The notes: generated from the letters alone by a model not told the origin. Positions 1 to 10,803 are shown, counted from the first letter of the stretch. The stretch: DNA of 64,000 nt from Dipteris shenzhenensis (GCA_047967505.1 CM106538.1), one strand, 5' to 3'. Made by a program: numbers and translations.

Positions 1-4
1 TGCC

Positions 5-433
5 TTGTTGAGCACAGAGGCTGAGTACAAGGGTGCAGCAATGGTTGCATGTGAGGCAGCTTGGTTGCATAAGGTACTTTATGATATGCATCAGTCTATA
101 GATGGGCTAGTTGTCATTTATTATGACAACATGAGCAGTATACACTTAGCAAATAACCCAGTCTATCATGCTCGAACAAAGCACACTGAGGTGCATTATC
201 GCTATGTGTGGGAGAAGGCTCTAGTAGGTTTTATGGATCTAGTTTATGTCATCACAGAGGATCAGGTAGATGACATATTCACAAAGGCATTGGGTGCACA
301 GAAGCTGCGCAAGTTCATAGACCTGCTTAATGTGCAAGAATTGGGATTGAGCTCGAGGGGGAGTGTTGAGATATCAAGCTCCACTCTGATATGCCATGGT
401 GATCATTGTGCATTTATGTCACCAACTTGTTAG
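5..433 (+). CDS. copia-A family RNase H, 3' end of pol (partial, cut by window edge)
   Basis: The frame begins with LSTEAEYKGAAMVACEAAWL and continues to [15 protein letters not shown], the C-terminal RNase H hallmark of Ty1/copia polyproteins. RNase H removes the RNA strand of the RNA-DNA hybrid during reverse transcription. It closely matches the end of pol in the full-length element at 17.8-18.2 kb, so it belongs to the same family. As there, the frame runs a little way into the LTR before stopping. The rest of pol lies beyond the left window edge. No stop codon interrupts this piece, but several residues differ from the 17.8-kb copy. Confidence 0.9.
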   Translation: MLSTEAEYKGAAMVACEAAWLHKVLYDMHQSIDGLVVIYYDNMSSIHLANNPVYHARTKHTEVHYRYVWEKALVGFMDLVYVITEDQVDDIFTKALGAQKLRKFIDLLNVQELGLSSRGSVEISSSTLICHGDHCAFMSPTC

Positions 434-704
434 CTGCAGATGCAGTTGGTACACCACCCATGGATGACAACTATCTTTATGTACTCTAGTTAGTGGCTCA
501 GTTAGTATGCCACCTTAGTTAGCTGAGCTTGGTTTGAGACCCACATATAGGGTTCACCTATTCTTTTGTACTTAGAGTTCTTTTGGCTTTCACAACTAAG
601 AAGAGGAAAACTATTTTCAACCTCCACCTTTATGTATATTCCCCCATTGTGTATGTGAGAAAGCTACAAGTGAGACTCCTTCCTTCTCTCCCACTCTCTT
701 CACA
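364..704 (+). repeat. copia-A 3' LTR
   Basis: This begins TGTTGAGATATC and ends CTTCACA. It is collinear with the two LTRs of the full-length element at 12974-13327 and 18197-18550. It follows RNase H and a purine-rich tract (GAGCTCGAGGGGGAG), so it is the 3' LTR. No target duplication can be paired because the 5' end is outside the window. Confidence 0.88.
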
Positions 705-869
705 GTTGTTACACCACCGGAAAAGCCATTGCCGTGATGGGTAAGGCAGCACTACGACCATGATAACTAGATGCCTATGTCTGTTGAGCAGCATGCAGAT
801 GGACCAAGGCTGTCTCAGAGAATCGAGGAGCAAAAGAGGGCTTCTACTCACATAGTCAATATGAGTCAA

Positions 870-2389
870 TATGGCCTTGATGGCTGAGATTATTGCAGTA
901 GTAAAGGAGCCTGCGAGTTTGGAGGAAGCACTTGTAGACTGAGATTGGAAAAACACTATGCAAGTAGAATATGACACCATCATGAAGAATGAAACTTGGG
1001 AGCTGGTAGATCGACCATCTAATAGGAAAGGTTATTGGCACCAAGTGGGTTTGGAAGGTAAAGTACAAGGCCTATGAGACTTTGGAAAAGTACAAAGCCA
1101 GATTTGTTGCACAAGGATTTTTGCAGTTGAAGGGTTTGATTTTCAGGAATCTTTCGCTCCAACTACCAGAATGACCACTATTCGCACAGTGCTATTGGTG
1201 GCTACTCATAAAAAGTGGCTAGTTTATCAAATGGATGTTAAATCAGCATTCTTGAATGGTGACCTCAAGGAGGACGTGTATGTGGCTCAGCCACTTGGGT
1301 TTCAGGCCCCCCATTCTAAGAGCAAGGTATGTAAGCTAAAGAAGGCTGTGTATGGGCTGAAACAAGCCCCAAGAGCATGGTACCAATGGATAGACAAATT
1401 CTTTCATAAATTAAACTTCAAAAGATGTGCCTCAGATGCTAATGCGTACAGGAAAGGTGGAAAATCTGCTATTATTATTTTATATGTGGATGATCTCCTT
1501 ATTACAGGTGACTATGAAGACATGATTTAGCAGACTAGAAAGGCATTGAGCATAGAGTTTGAGATGATAGACTTAGGCTTGATGCACTACTGTTTGGGGA
1601 TTGAATTTTGGCAAGAGACAAGCAAGATCTTCATCTCTTAGCAGAAATATGCAAGGGAGATCTTGAAGGCATTTAGTATGTCCAAGTGCAAGGAGATAGC
1701 TACACCTATGGAGGTAAATGTGAGGCTATCTATGGAGGATGCCTCACCACCAGTAGACATTAGGAGGTATAAGAAGTTGGTTAGAAATCTCGTCTATCTG
1801 TGCAACACCAGATCGGATAGTAGTTTTGCTATTGGTGTTTTGAGCAGGTTCTCCAATAAGCCTCGGGAGAATCATTGGAATGCAGGGATGCGGGTGCTCA
1901 AGTATGTGAAGGGCACTCTTGATTATGGCATTACTTATGGTATGGTCACTTCCTTGGCTGGTCATTGTGACTCATATTGGGGGCTGGAGATGTTGATTCT
2001 AGGAAATTAGTTTTTGGATATTGTTTCTCTTTAGGTTTAGGTATCTTCTCTTGGATCAGTATAAGAAACAACCAACAGTGGCATTGTCTTCTATCGAGGC
2101 TGAATACAAAGCATCATGTTTTGTTGCTTGTGAAACAGTGTGGCTGAGGAGGATGTTATGGAACATGGGAGTGCAAGAGGATGAGGCAACTGTGCTGAGG
2201 TGCGACAATCAAAGTTGCATGGCCATTGATAAAAATCTAGTGTTTCATGCATGCACAAAACATATAGAGATTCAATTTTACTATGTGTGTGATTTGATCG
2301 AGGACGGGATAGTGGAATTGGTTTGCTGTCCAACAAAGAAGAATGGAGCATATATCTTCACCAAGGCACTCGGGAAGGATCAGTTTTAG
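870..2389 (+). pseudogene. decayed copia-B reverse transcriptase and RNase H
   Basis: Three open segments (1171-1530, 1663-2010, 2021-2389) together give a copia RT and RNase H. Visible motifs are QMDVKSAFLNGDL, YGLKQAPRAWY, LYVDDLLITG and LSSIEAEYKA, ending near IFTKALGKDQF. Upstream, about 870-1170 reads as the start of the RT domain (ASLEEAL, NETWELV, FAPTTRM) through two frames. Stop codons break it at 1528 (TAG) and 1639 (TAG), with further breaks near 2008. Both of those TAGs stand beside CAG codons where a glutamine would fit. It differs from copia-A in sequence and in its LTR. Confidence 0.85.
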
Positions 2390-2457
2390 GGTCATCTTCA
2401 GAGACTTGGCATTGGGCCGAGAAGGTAGTTCACCTACGCATGGACATTGAGGGTGGG

Positions 2458-2803
2458 TGTTAGATATGATCAATGCCCCACCCTCTTGGTAACCATTAGT
2501 GGTCCAAGGTGCTCAATTTGTGAATACGTTGATCCGACTACTATCGTCATAGCTATAAAGGGGCCTCAAAGAGGCGACCTCCCGAGTCCATTGTATCAAA
2601 TCGATTCAGCTTAGATCAGATCAGATCTTCTAGCTAGTAGCTCTTCACCTAGTATGTATCTAGATTGTCATCGAAGCTCCACTATGGGAGTGCACGGGTG
2701 GACAAAGCCATCATTTGTACTACATCAGTATTAAAGGAAAATTTTTTTCATCTCCATTTTTCTATGTACTCTCTATTCTTTGTTTAGTTTTTGTTCCACT
2801 ACA
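2458..2803 (+). repeat. copia-B 3' LTR
   Basis: The LTR starts TGTTAGATATG straight after a purine tract (ATTGAGGGTGGG) downstream of the copia-B RNase H and ends near CCACTACA. Its second half (about 2640-2735) resembles the solo LTR at 54619-55227 around CATCGAAGCTC and CGGGTGGACA. A promoter-like CTATAAAG occurs near 2550. The 3' limit is inferred from the TG...CA rule and that comparison; it could be off by tens of bases. Confidence 0.6.
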
Positions 2804-3014
2804 CCATGTAATTTAAGACTTCTTTCATTGATCGACAGTTGGTATAGAGTAGACTAGATTGGCATAGAGGGGATGCTTTGAATTTCCCCAAGTTGCCAAT
2901 CTAAGCCATGCCCAAAATTCCCAACTAGTACCTACTCGGAGTGAGTCCATACGCTCACATACGGTTTCACATCATCACATTACCTAAAATGTGATGTTCA
3001 TCAATTCAATGAAT

Positions 3015-3200
3015 AGCATCAAAAAACTAAAATAAGACTTATCTGCAGAGTTCGACATGAAAGATCTTGGACTTATGCACTATTGTCTTGGAATTGAGTT
3101 CTGGAGAGATTTAGATAGCACATTCATGAGTCAGCTCAAATATGTTGACAGTCTCCTGAAGAAGTTCATATGGCAGATTGCAAGATTGCAGTTCTTTACT
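3015..3200 (+). pseudogene. copia-C reverse transcriptase fragment
   Basis: Translation gives EFDMKDLGLMHYCLGIEFW, the RT stretch downstream of the YVDD motif. The DNA is collinear with about 40820-41005 in the copia-C element further right, so this is a detached piece of that family. It lies upstream of a gag segment, the reverse of the normal gag-pol order, so this locus is rearranged. Confidence 0.75.
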
Positions 3201-3324
3201 GACAATTCAAATTCCACTTGGCACAGTTAGTGTATTTGCAGTTGATTCATATAGAGATTTCATGACACTTTTGAGTACCTTTCTTGCACCATATCTACGA
3301 CTAGCAACCTCAATCTGGAGGCAT

Positions 3325-4340
3325 CTGCTAAGCTAGACAACTCCAACTACGGTACATGGAAATATCGAATGAGACCATTCTTGTACTTCAGGACAAATGG
3401 GAGTATGTCGATGGGTCTACACCTAGACCATTGGATGATCCGGCCACCAGTAGCTCTACTCCACTTGTTTTCACAGCACCAGCAACGAGATCTATAGCTA
3501 GACAAATAGTTTTCACACCTGTAGCAAATCTTGCCATTGCCTGGGCTCAGGCAGAATGGGATAAGAAAGACAAGTTTGCCTATCACCTGATCAATCAGAA
3601 TGTGCAAGATGTCATGCTAGGACATCTCAACATAGTCAAGACATCGAAAGAAGCATGGGATATGTTTGCAACTCTCTACAAGTCCAAGATTCTCACACTC
3701 CAAACCAAATCAACCAGAGTTTTTGCAACAGCAGCGAAACCAGTCATGCTTATGTACTCCAGATAAAAGACTACAACAATCAACTCCGAGCAGTAGGAGA
3801 GACTATGAAGCCCATAAAAATGGTTCAAGTAATCTTGAATAGGGATATGAGTATCTACTCCAGAGTATTGCCATCCAATGGCAAATTCTGACACTGGAAG
3901 AACTTCGGTCAGTCCTACTTGGTGAAGAACTCAGGACGCAAGCCATACAAGCATGAAAATGTCATTCTAATGATCAGGCTTTCACAGCTTGAGATAGAAG
4001 CAGAGGCAGAGGCAGAGGCAGAGGCAGAGGCAGAGGTAGATCTTACCAAAAAAGTGGTCATCATCAGCAACAGAGTCAAAGTCAGAATCAACATTAGCAT
4101 CATCCTCAGCAACATCAAAATCAGCAAAGAGGAAATCATTCCAACCAAGGAAGATTCCAAGGATGAGGGAATGCATCCACCAATGTGTCAAACATCCAAA
4201 ATAGCCACTATCACAAGTTTGGACACTATGAAAGAGATTGCCACAAAAAGTAGTACAACCAAGGCAGTCGATCCAACAGTAAAATCGAGGGAATTGTCAA
4301 GGCAGAGGAAATCATTGTGGTGGACATTCTAATCACAGTC
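3325..4340 (+). pseudogene. decayed copia gag with RG-rich tract
   Basis: The segment starts with LDNSNYGTWKYRM, the N-terminal signature of copia gag (capsid/nucleocapsid). Around 4000-4035 a GAGGCA hexamer repeat encodes an (RG)n run in one frame and (EA)n in another. Downstream a broken zinc knuckle can be read (HYHKFGHYERDCHK; the first cysteines are lost). Frameshifts and stops scatter the reading over all three frames. It probably belongs to the copia-C family, because it follows an RT fragment of that family. Confidence 0.75.
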
Positions 4341-6017
4341 ATTTTGCAAATGAACATGGGAATATGTTTTTTCAAGCAAGGAAATGCAACAAACTGATAC
4401 AATGTACCTAGGCACTAATTACAATCCCAAAGAGGATTTCAGCTATATTAAATTCTGAAACTAAAATTAGGATTCCTTATGGTGGACCACACACATGACC
4501 ATATTGATCAGATGTTTAGCCAGTTCTCAGTAAAGCTGATAAGGAAAGAAGCATGGGATGGGGATGCAATGACATGCATTTTATAGAATGCATATGTGCC
4601 AAAACTGATAATTGCAAACATGGAAAAAACAATAGATTTTAGATGCTTTGTGTTTGGTGACAATGAGCGAATTGATAGATGTATTGAGAAGCTCAACAAG
4701 TTAAGCTTTCAACACCAATTTTGAATGAAGAAAGATCAAGAAGTCACGATGTTGTTGTGAGGGAAGTTCTATTCCACATCACTGACTTGGGTTCCAATCA
4801 AAGGATTGAAGTTCTTGAAGTGTTTTCCACAACATGAGTTGTATATGGCACCCTTACAACCTTTACAATCAGTGAGGGAGGTGCAACGAGCCATGAAGGA
4901 GGGGAGAGATGTAAACCCTATAAGTTTAGTCAATGAGATTAGAGAAATAATCTAGCATGCTGCAACGTATTTTGAAGATGTGGTGTGGACATGGTGGAAT
5001 CCATTCTTTACATCCCAAATACTTATCAATCACCAACTAAATGACCCCCAAGATGTGTCAGATTTTAGTTGGCCACCACAATGCATTGAACAAGATTTTG
5101 TAGATGCATGTATGAATGCTTCTTCAAGTGTGCATTTACATGCACCTTCAAAGAAGAACTATCTTGGGGAGGAGAGAGAAATGTACCTTGGAGCAAGAAA
5201 GTCCAAAAAAGCCAGGGAAAGGGTTCAAGAAATGTGGAGTGGTAGCATCGAGGACATGGTAGTGGGTATGATGGTTGCTGTGTTAGCAACATATGATCCT
5301 ACTGGATTTCCTTTTTGGATTGCTAAAGTTGTGAAAGAGTTAAGCCTTATCCTGCCATGTGGCTTTTTGTGGGAACCTTAGCAAAGAAATGGAAGACGAT
5401 GGCGTGCGATGACGAAGATGCTGCAGAGCTAGTTAGCCGAGGCGGGGAGCTACCGTGAATCGCTGGCTGCAACTCTTGGTTGTCGATGGCCAAGAGCATT
5501 TCATTGTTGGGGAGCAGGTCGATGAAGCTTGGGCTTCACTGTTCGAGCTGCTACTGATCGGTCGTTGGAGATGGCACAAAGAGCTGCAGGAGCCTCAGGT
5601 TGGCTTTGTTGAGGGAGGCGACTCGCTTGAAGGTGGGGCTGTTCGTTGTTGCAAGTCGTGGGCTCTAGATCAGAAGGCGTCAAAGTCTTCTGATGGCTAG
5701 AAGCTGCAAACAAAGTTTCTCATTGAAGGTTGCTGGATGAAAGAGCTTAGCCATTGATGGCTGTGAGCTTGTGAGCACTTGAGCAGTCGAGAGCTTATAG
5801 TGGAGTCCATTCGTTGTGAATGGTTGCTGCCTTCAAATTTGCATGCAAGGCTTGAGTTGCCTTGTAGATGTAGTCGAGTCTCATAGAGCAATGGGCCTTT
5901 GCTTGTGATTGACTAGGAGATGGCTGAACCTTTCCTTGCTTGAACAATGGAGACTCCTCTTTCGCACACGGAAGAAAAGAAAAGGGACCTTTCACTCTCT
6001 TTTTCTTTGAACTCTCT
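4341..6017. other. unassigned stretch, no gene recognised
   Basis: I see no conserved domain here. The longest open frame (4980-5381, plus, 133 codons) contains GFPFWIAKVVKE but no motif I can assign, and its surroundings are full of stops. The part at 5400-5960 is G-rich on the plus strand and may be the internal region of the minus-strand LTR element whose primer site is at 6497. This is an inference from position only. Confidence 0.5.
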
Positions 6018-6025
6018 CAAAGAAC

Positions 6026-6273
6026 CTCGGGGGGGTCACTATGTATAAACCCTCTATACCACGTGCGTTCAAGGCATATTTCTAAAATCCCTTATCTGTG
6101 TAAATTTTTCATTAATAAAATGTACCCCTTTTCTATACAAATCTGTAAATTTTTTCCAAAACTATTTTAAATAGTCCCTTATGTATATTTATTTCTGTAA
6201 ATTTTAGAAATAAAAAATATCCTTTTGTTGAACTCACGTGATAGGGTTACATATGATGAGTGACCCCCCCGAG
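6026..6273. mobile_element. MITE with 8-bp target duplication (hAT-like size)
   Basis: The 248-bp element has perfect 15-bp terminal inverted repeats, CTCGGGGGGGTCACT at 6026-6040 and its reverse complement at 6259-6273. Similarity of the arms continues with gaps to a CACGTG on each side. It is flanked by a perfect direct repeat CAAAGAAC (6018-6025 and 6274-6281). The interior is AT-rich and non-coding. An 8-bp duplication is typical of hAT or P superfamily elements, but the CTCGGG terminus is not a usual hAT end, so the superfamily is left open. Confidence 0.85.
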
Positions 6274-6496
6274 CAAAGAACTCTCAACTCCTCACAAAGA
6301 ACGGAATAAATGGAATGAATAACTCTCAAAGGAGATGACGTAAATCTTTCACAAGAAGAAGATCTCTCTCACAAATCAAGAAACACTCTAAAGAACTCTC
6401 TAGATTTAAAACTAATCTTACATTCTGAAACTAATCTAGGAATGGGAGCAATCCTAGTAAACTACTAATGAGCTAAACTAGAAGAGTTAAACCTAT

Positions 6497-6508
6497 GCTC
6501 TGATACCA
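6497..6508 (-). other. retrotransposon primer binding site (initiator Met-tRNA)
   Basis: On the minus strand this reads TGGTATCAGAGC, the standard plant primer site complementary to the 3' end of initiator Met-tRNA. It directly abuts the LTR at 6509-6834, so the element runs leftwards on the minus strand. Confidence 0.8.
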
Positions 6509-6834
6509 TGACAAAACATGTGTGCCTCAAGATCTATGGAGTGCTCTAAGGTGGATGGAACATATGTGGAAACATGATGAAGAGAGTGCTCATGACATGT
6601 ATCTCAAGTCAATTAGGTTCTAAGATAGATTAGCTTGGACTTATAAAGAGAATCTTGAGATAGTGCAAAGTGCTTGAGTGATATTACTTCAAATGAACCT
6701 CCCTTTTATAGGTGAGGGTACTTACATCCATTTGCTTGCTCACATGTGGGATATCTCCTCCATTCCATGTGGCAGCTTTCCCTTTACTCATACCTTTGCT
6801 CTACAAGTGCTCATGACACCATAACTCTCAACAC
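6509..6834 (-). repeat. minus-strand 5' LTR of an unidentified retroelement
   Basis: On the minus strand the 326-bp segment begins TGTTGAGAGTTATGG and ends GTTTTGTCA, giving the TG...CA ends of an LTR, and is followed at once by the primer site. No matching second LTR or coding domain was found to its left, so the element is probably truncated. It is unrelated to copia-A beyond the first seven bases. Confidence 0.7.
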
Positions 6835-7349
6835 TTATTGTATTGGTTTTAAAAAATTAATGTATTTTTTGGAATTTTGGTATTTTAAGTGAAGGTGTTT
6901 ATGCCCGTTTTCCAAAAAAACTATCTCGACAATTTCAAAAAGCATGGTTTTTATGTATTTTTTCAAAAACCGCCATGCAAAAAGGCCATCTTTTTCAAAT
7001 AAACGTAAAATTCACATGAAAAAGAGGGAAGCTTTCAAAGATTCCCCTAGAGTTCTCTTTTTGAGGCTACAGTTCTTGAATTAGATGTTACATTGTTACA
7101 AGGCAAAGAAGAATGAGAAAAAAGAGATGATGGCTTGGATGTGGAGGCCTATAAGAAACTTGCCAGACAAATATGCAAGTATTGCTGCTATAGAGAAATC
7201 AATGTCCAAAGAATGGTTTTTTGGAAAAAGGGATAAATATCATTGCATGGAAGATTGCATCATCCAGCAGGTCAAGCGTGATGTTTACGTATCGATGTTT
7301 AGCATCCGCTTAGCATTAATCGTGGGTATGAAAAGCGAGTTTCCTAAAT
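6835..7349. other. unassigned, expected left end of CACTA1 missing
   Basis: This stretch should hold the left terminal inverted repeat of CACTA1, but no sequence resembling CACTACAAGG is visible. A 96-codon plus-strand frame (7085-7375) carries no motif I know and runs into the palindrome cluster, so it is not convincing as a gene. Confidence 0.5.
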
Positions 7350-7470
7350 CGTCGCTATATAGCAACTCTTGCTAAACATCGCTATATAGTGACGTTTATA
7401 AAGGTCGCTATATAGCGACTTTTAAGTGTCACTATATAGCGACACTGATATACAATTTTATAGCGACGTT
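7350..7470. repeat. CACTA1 left palindrome cluster
   Basis: Four variants of TCGCTATATAGCGAC follow each other at about 30-bp spacing, then one half-site (TTTTATAGCGACG). Short sub-terminal repeats of this kind are the transposase-binding sites of CACTA elements in known systems; binding here is inferred. Confidence 0.8.
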
Positions 7471-7641
7471 TTTCCAGAGAGGTTTTTTTTTTAAAATAGG
7501 CCTTAAAAGTTAGTTTTTTCAAATGGAATTTTTTTTTAAATTTACATACATGTTTGAGCTCATACAGAATAAAAAAATGAGAGCATGTACATCAAGCCTT
7601 TGAAGCTCATATATTCATGTCCAAGTTTGAGATGAGAAATA

Positions 7642-8031
7642 TCAAATAGGAGCATTTACATCAACATTTTCATCTTGAGCAAAGTCTAAGGCACCAAACA
7701 AGTCTATCTCCAACTCTATACCGAGTTGATCTCCTATATCATCATCGTACTCTAGCATCGTACGTTCACCTAAAAGTATTTGATCATCTTCTTCAATAAA
7801 GTGTGGTGATTCTTGATGATGGTTGTCTTCTTCCCCAATATCATGATCTCCATCCTCCTCCCGTGCGATGTCATTATGCACATCTTCCTCTTGGCTCATA
7901 TGGTGATCTACATCTTCTTCACTAGATTCATCAATTGGATCCAACATTGGTAGTGGCATCTCCATATCCACATCTCGATCTTCAAAAATTTGCTTACTTC
8001 GTGGTGCAACTTGGATCACGTACCACCATCT
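7642..8031 (-). pseudogene. CACTA1 transposase, acidic C-terminal tail
   Basis: The minus-strand frame begins around WWYVIQVAPRSKQIFEDRDV, which fits the end of the DUF4216 region, and continues as a highly acidic tail (EESDEED-like, histidine and aspartate rich) to the stop at 7642. It is the last exon of the transposase gene. It is separated from the preceding DUF4216 exon by the gag-only element inserted at 8073. The acidic tail has no catalytic role that I can see. Confidence 0.6.
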
Positions 8032-8072
8032 TGGTCAGAATGATCCGGATGAAAAACCACCTATATTGAAGA

Positions 8073-8364
8073 TGTTGGGATATCTCAAGGTGTATGCCTC
8101 AAGCACACCTTATGTTTCTATGTGTGAGTGCTAGAGGCACAGTTAGGTGCCCACAAGCACAGTTAGGTGGTGGAAAAGCCACATAGGATGATTGAGTGAA
8201 TCTAGGAGCAGATTGAGGAGATGATTGTGGAGCTTTGAGGTCATCAGTGATGTCAGTGACCTTGTATGAGGTGCCTACTTAAGGACCTCTTTCTTATTCA
8301 TTCTATAAGCAAGTATTCTGATTTTGTGTCCACTCTACTCTTTCCTAAGTTCAGTGTTCCAACA
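8073..8364 (+). repeat. 5' LTR of the gag-only element
   Basis: TGTTGGGATATC...GTTCCAACA, 292 bp, followed directly by the primer site. It carries three extra bases (AAG) near its end relative to the 3' LTR. Confidence 0.93.
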
Positions 8365-8377
8365 TGGTATCAGAGCC
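8365..8377 (+). other. primer binding site of the gag-only element
   Basis: TGGTATCAGAGCC, complementary to the 3' end of plant initiator Met-tRNA, directly after the 5' LTR. Confidence 0.93.
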
Positions 8378-9196
8378 ATTTGATCCCCCTTGAGCCCATT
8401 TTTGCCACATCATCATCATCTTCTTCTTCTTCTTCTTCACCATCTCTCCCTCTTCTTCCAAAAACTTGCTTAAGCTTGTTCTCCTCCAATTCTCACTCAT
8501 TTCCCACGCCCTTCCAGTTGAAGATCCACCTAGTTGGGGCGAACTCCTGGCTACAAGGAATCGACGAATCATTGCGTCTGGTCGTCGCCATTACAGGAAG
8601 ATCGTCGAAGTTCTCTACTGCAAGTTCTCTGCGCCTGCTCTGTCTTTGTCTAATTCCTAGAGCTACCTTGTGCTGAAATCTGAGCAAAAATGGCTGCATA
8701 TTGAAGGAGAAAACAGAGAAAAACCAGTCGACTTTGTTCAAGAAGGTGAAGGCGACCTGACGCATATTTTCGCCTCTTCTTCCCAGAGGATCTACTGTGG
8801 TATACCAGCTTTCTTTTGCCTCAGAAATCCCCCTTTCTTTTGCTTTGAAGAGTGTGATATGAGCCCTCCAAGTTCAGCTCTCTAGTTTTGACAGTTTTGA
8901 CATACTTTTGAAAATGATGCTACATAAAATGCTACTCTAGCATTTCTGGTCTTTTGAAGTTTTCAATAACTTCACTACAAGTGTTTCTTCAGTTTTGTTT
9001 TGACTTGCTAGACCTGGTTGTGATTGGAAAGTGTTTATTTCATCCACTTCTATGAAGCATGCAAAAAGTAGCATCAGTGTTTGAAAACTAGTCACTACTA
9101 TTTGCTACATCAAGTGCCTATACTTTGGAAGTATTTCAGTTCTTTTTGCCTTGTAAGAGAGATAGACACTGCCCAATATCTGGGTTAGACCCTCTC

Positions 9197-10027
9197 ATGG
9201 CTACCTTATATAATCTTGAGAAGTTCAATGGAAAGGGCTTCCATACATGGCAAATGAAGGTAAAATTTGCATTGATGCGGGAGAACTTATGGGGACTTGT
9301 CAAACCTACTCCTACCGCTTCTTCTACGGCCTCAAATGCTGGAGAATCTTTAGCTCCGACACGATCGGCAAGGGATCCAGCAAGAGAAGAAAAAGCATAT
9401 GGTATAATTGCTTTAGCTTTGGGTGATGATTACATACATCATATATCTGACTTGGAGTCTCCATCGGAAGCTTGGCAGAAGCTAGATTTGATTTTTGGTG
9501 CAAGCTCTCACATATCTAAACTATCACTTAAAATCTCTTTCTTTGAATTAAAGATGGCAAGTGATACTACTTTAGCTGCTCATGTCAACTATATGCGGAG
9601 TCTTATGACTCAGTTAGCTTCTATCAACTCTCCTATCACCCTTGATGATGCTATGGCAGTGCTACTTAAGAGTATGCCTGAAAGTTTTGATCACATTGTT
9701 AGCACTTTGAAGAATCTTCCCAATCCAAACCTTGAAGGCATTATCTCAGCTCTCCAAGAAGAAGAAAGACATATGGAGTTAAGGAAAGGCAATGACACTG
9801 CTTATGTTATGAAATTCCAGAAGGGCAAGTATTCTCCTTGCAATCACTGTGGAAAGACAAATCATCTTTCAAAGGACTGCTTCAAAGTTAATCCATGCAA
9901 GCACTGTGGCAAAAACAACCATAGTGAGAAGTTTTGCAGAGACAAAGCAAAGACAGAAAATGCAAATCTACTTACAGTGAATTTGCCTCCACAAGATGAG
10001 GCATCCCATGAAGATTATGCATTTTAA
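9197..10027 (+). CDS. intact copia Gag with two CCHC zinc knuckles
   Basis: The 276-residue frame (from the ATG at 9197, MATLYNLEKFNGKGFHTWQM) has the copia gag layout: an N-terminal YNLEKFNGKGFHTW motif, a UBN2-type capsid region (about residues 60-205) with LKSMPESFDHIV, and two adjacent zinc knuckles, CNHCGKTNHLSKDC and CKHCGKNNHSEKFC. Gag packages the element's RNA into particles. An upstream in-frame ATG at 9125 would add 24 residues without similarity to gag, so 9197 is preferred. No stop interrupts it, unlike every pol frame in the window, which fits a young insertion or selection on Gag in trans. Confidence 0.9.
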   Translation: MATLYNLEKFNGKGFHTWQMKVKFALMRENLWGLVKPTPTASSTASNAGESLAPTRSARDPAREEKAYGIIALALGDDYIHHISDLESPSEAWQKLDLIFGASSHISKLSLKISFFELKMASDTTLAAHVNYMRSLMTQLASINSPITLDDAMAVLLKSMPESFDHIVSTLKNLPNPNLEGIISALQEEERHMELRKGNDTAYVMKFQKGKYSPCNHCGKTNHLSKDCFKVNPCKHCGKNNHSEKFCRDKAKTENANLLTVNLPPQDEASHEDYAF

Positions 10028-10404
10028 ATCATCTCTATGTATGCTCCAGATCTCTCTTTTTATGTCAAGGTACTCAGCCTGGATAGTCCTCCAAAATGAA
10101 TGAAAATAAATTATTGTGTGTTGTGTGTTTTGTAAACACCTCTGGTCACCTTATGATGTAGACCATGTGTATGTTTTTGTTCCATGGTACCTCCTACAGA
10201 CATTGTGTGCATGTACATGTAGGGGAGATAACCATTGGAAGGTCTGTTTATATCCCTTTCTGTTTACCTTACACCCAAGGAAACCCTTGCTAGCATGAGA
10301 ACCTAGCCATAGATTTATCCTTGACCACCATGAGATGGCATGAGAAACTATGAGACTAGATGTATCCTTGACATAGCCTGAGGCATTTCCTTGAGGGGGG
10401 GGTT

Positions 10405-10693
10405 TGTTGGGATATCTCAAGGTGTATGCCTCAGGCACACCTTATGTTTCTATGTGTGAGTGCTAGAGGCACAGTTAGGTGCCCACAAGCACAGTTAGGT
10501 GGTGGAAAAGCCACATAGGATGATTGAGTGAATCTAGGAGCAGATTGAGGAGATGATTGTGGAGCTTTGAGGTCATCAGTGATGTCAGTGACCTTGTATG
10601 AGGTGCCTACTTAAGGACCTCTTTCTTCTTCATTCTATAAGCAAGTATTCTGATTTTGTGTCCACTCTACTCTTTCCTTTCAGTGTTCCAACA
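10405..10693 (+). repeat. 3' LTR of the gag-only element
   Basis: 289 bp with the same ends as the 5' LTR, preceded by a G-rich polypurine tract and followed by the target duplication GAAGA. Confidence 0.93.
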
Positions 10694-10803
10694 GAAGATG
10701 GGTGCCAAATGTCGTCAATTATATATATGAAATTATGCTCAAGTACATGTATCAATGGACTTTAAAAATGAAAGCTTCGACTAATTAAATCATTAGTATG
10801 CAC

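Larger units (their letters stand above)
8073..10693 (+). mobile_element. gag-only copia retrotransposon (TR-GAG type), complete
   Basis: Two nearly identical LTRs (8073-8364, 10405-10693) enclose a primer site, one gag frame and a polypurine tract (TTGAGGGGGGGG at 10391-10402). A perfect 5-bp target duplication GAAGA flanks it (8068-8072 and 10694-10698). By hand count the LTRs differ by two substitutions and one 3-bp indel, making this the youngest datable insertion in the window. No protease, integrase, RT or RNase H is present. Movement would need polymerase proteins from another copia element. Gag-only elements with terminal repeats are known in plants as TR-GAG; this is a good example with its gag frame open. 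Confidence 0.93.

Noticed and set aside
630-1068. Minus-strand open frames over the copia-A LTR and copia-B start
   Set aside because: They are antisense to recognisable LTR and pol sequence and carry no domain.
4980-5381. Candidate host gene of 133 codons
   Set aside because: No recognised domain, no splice context and stops on both sides; only the phrase GFPFWIAKVV looks protein-like, so it is kept as unassigned.
8365-8377. Possible tRNA gene fragment (TGGTATCAGAGCC)
   Set aside because: It is the retrotransposon primer binding site; no cloverleaf surrounds this or the sites at 6497, 13328 and 43481.
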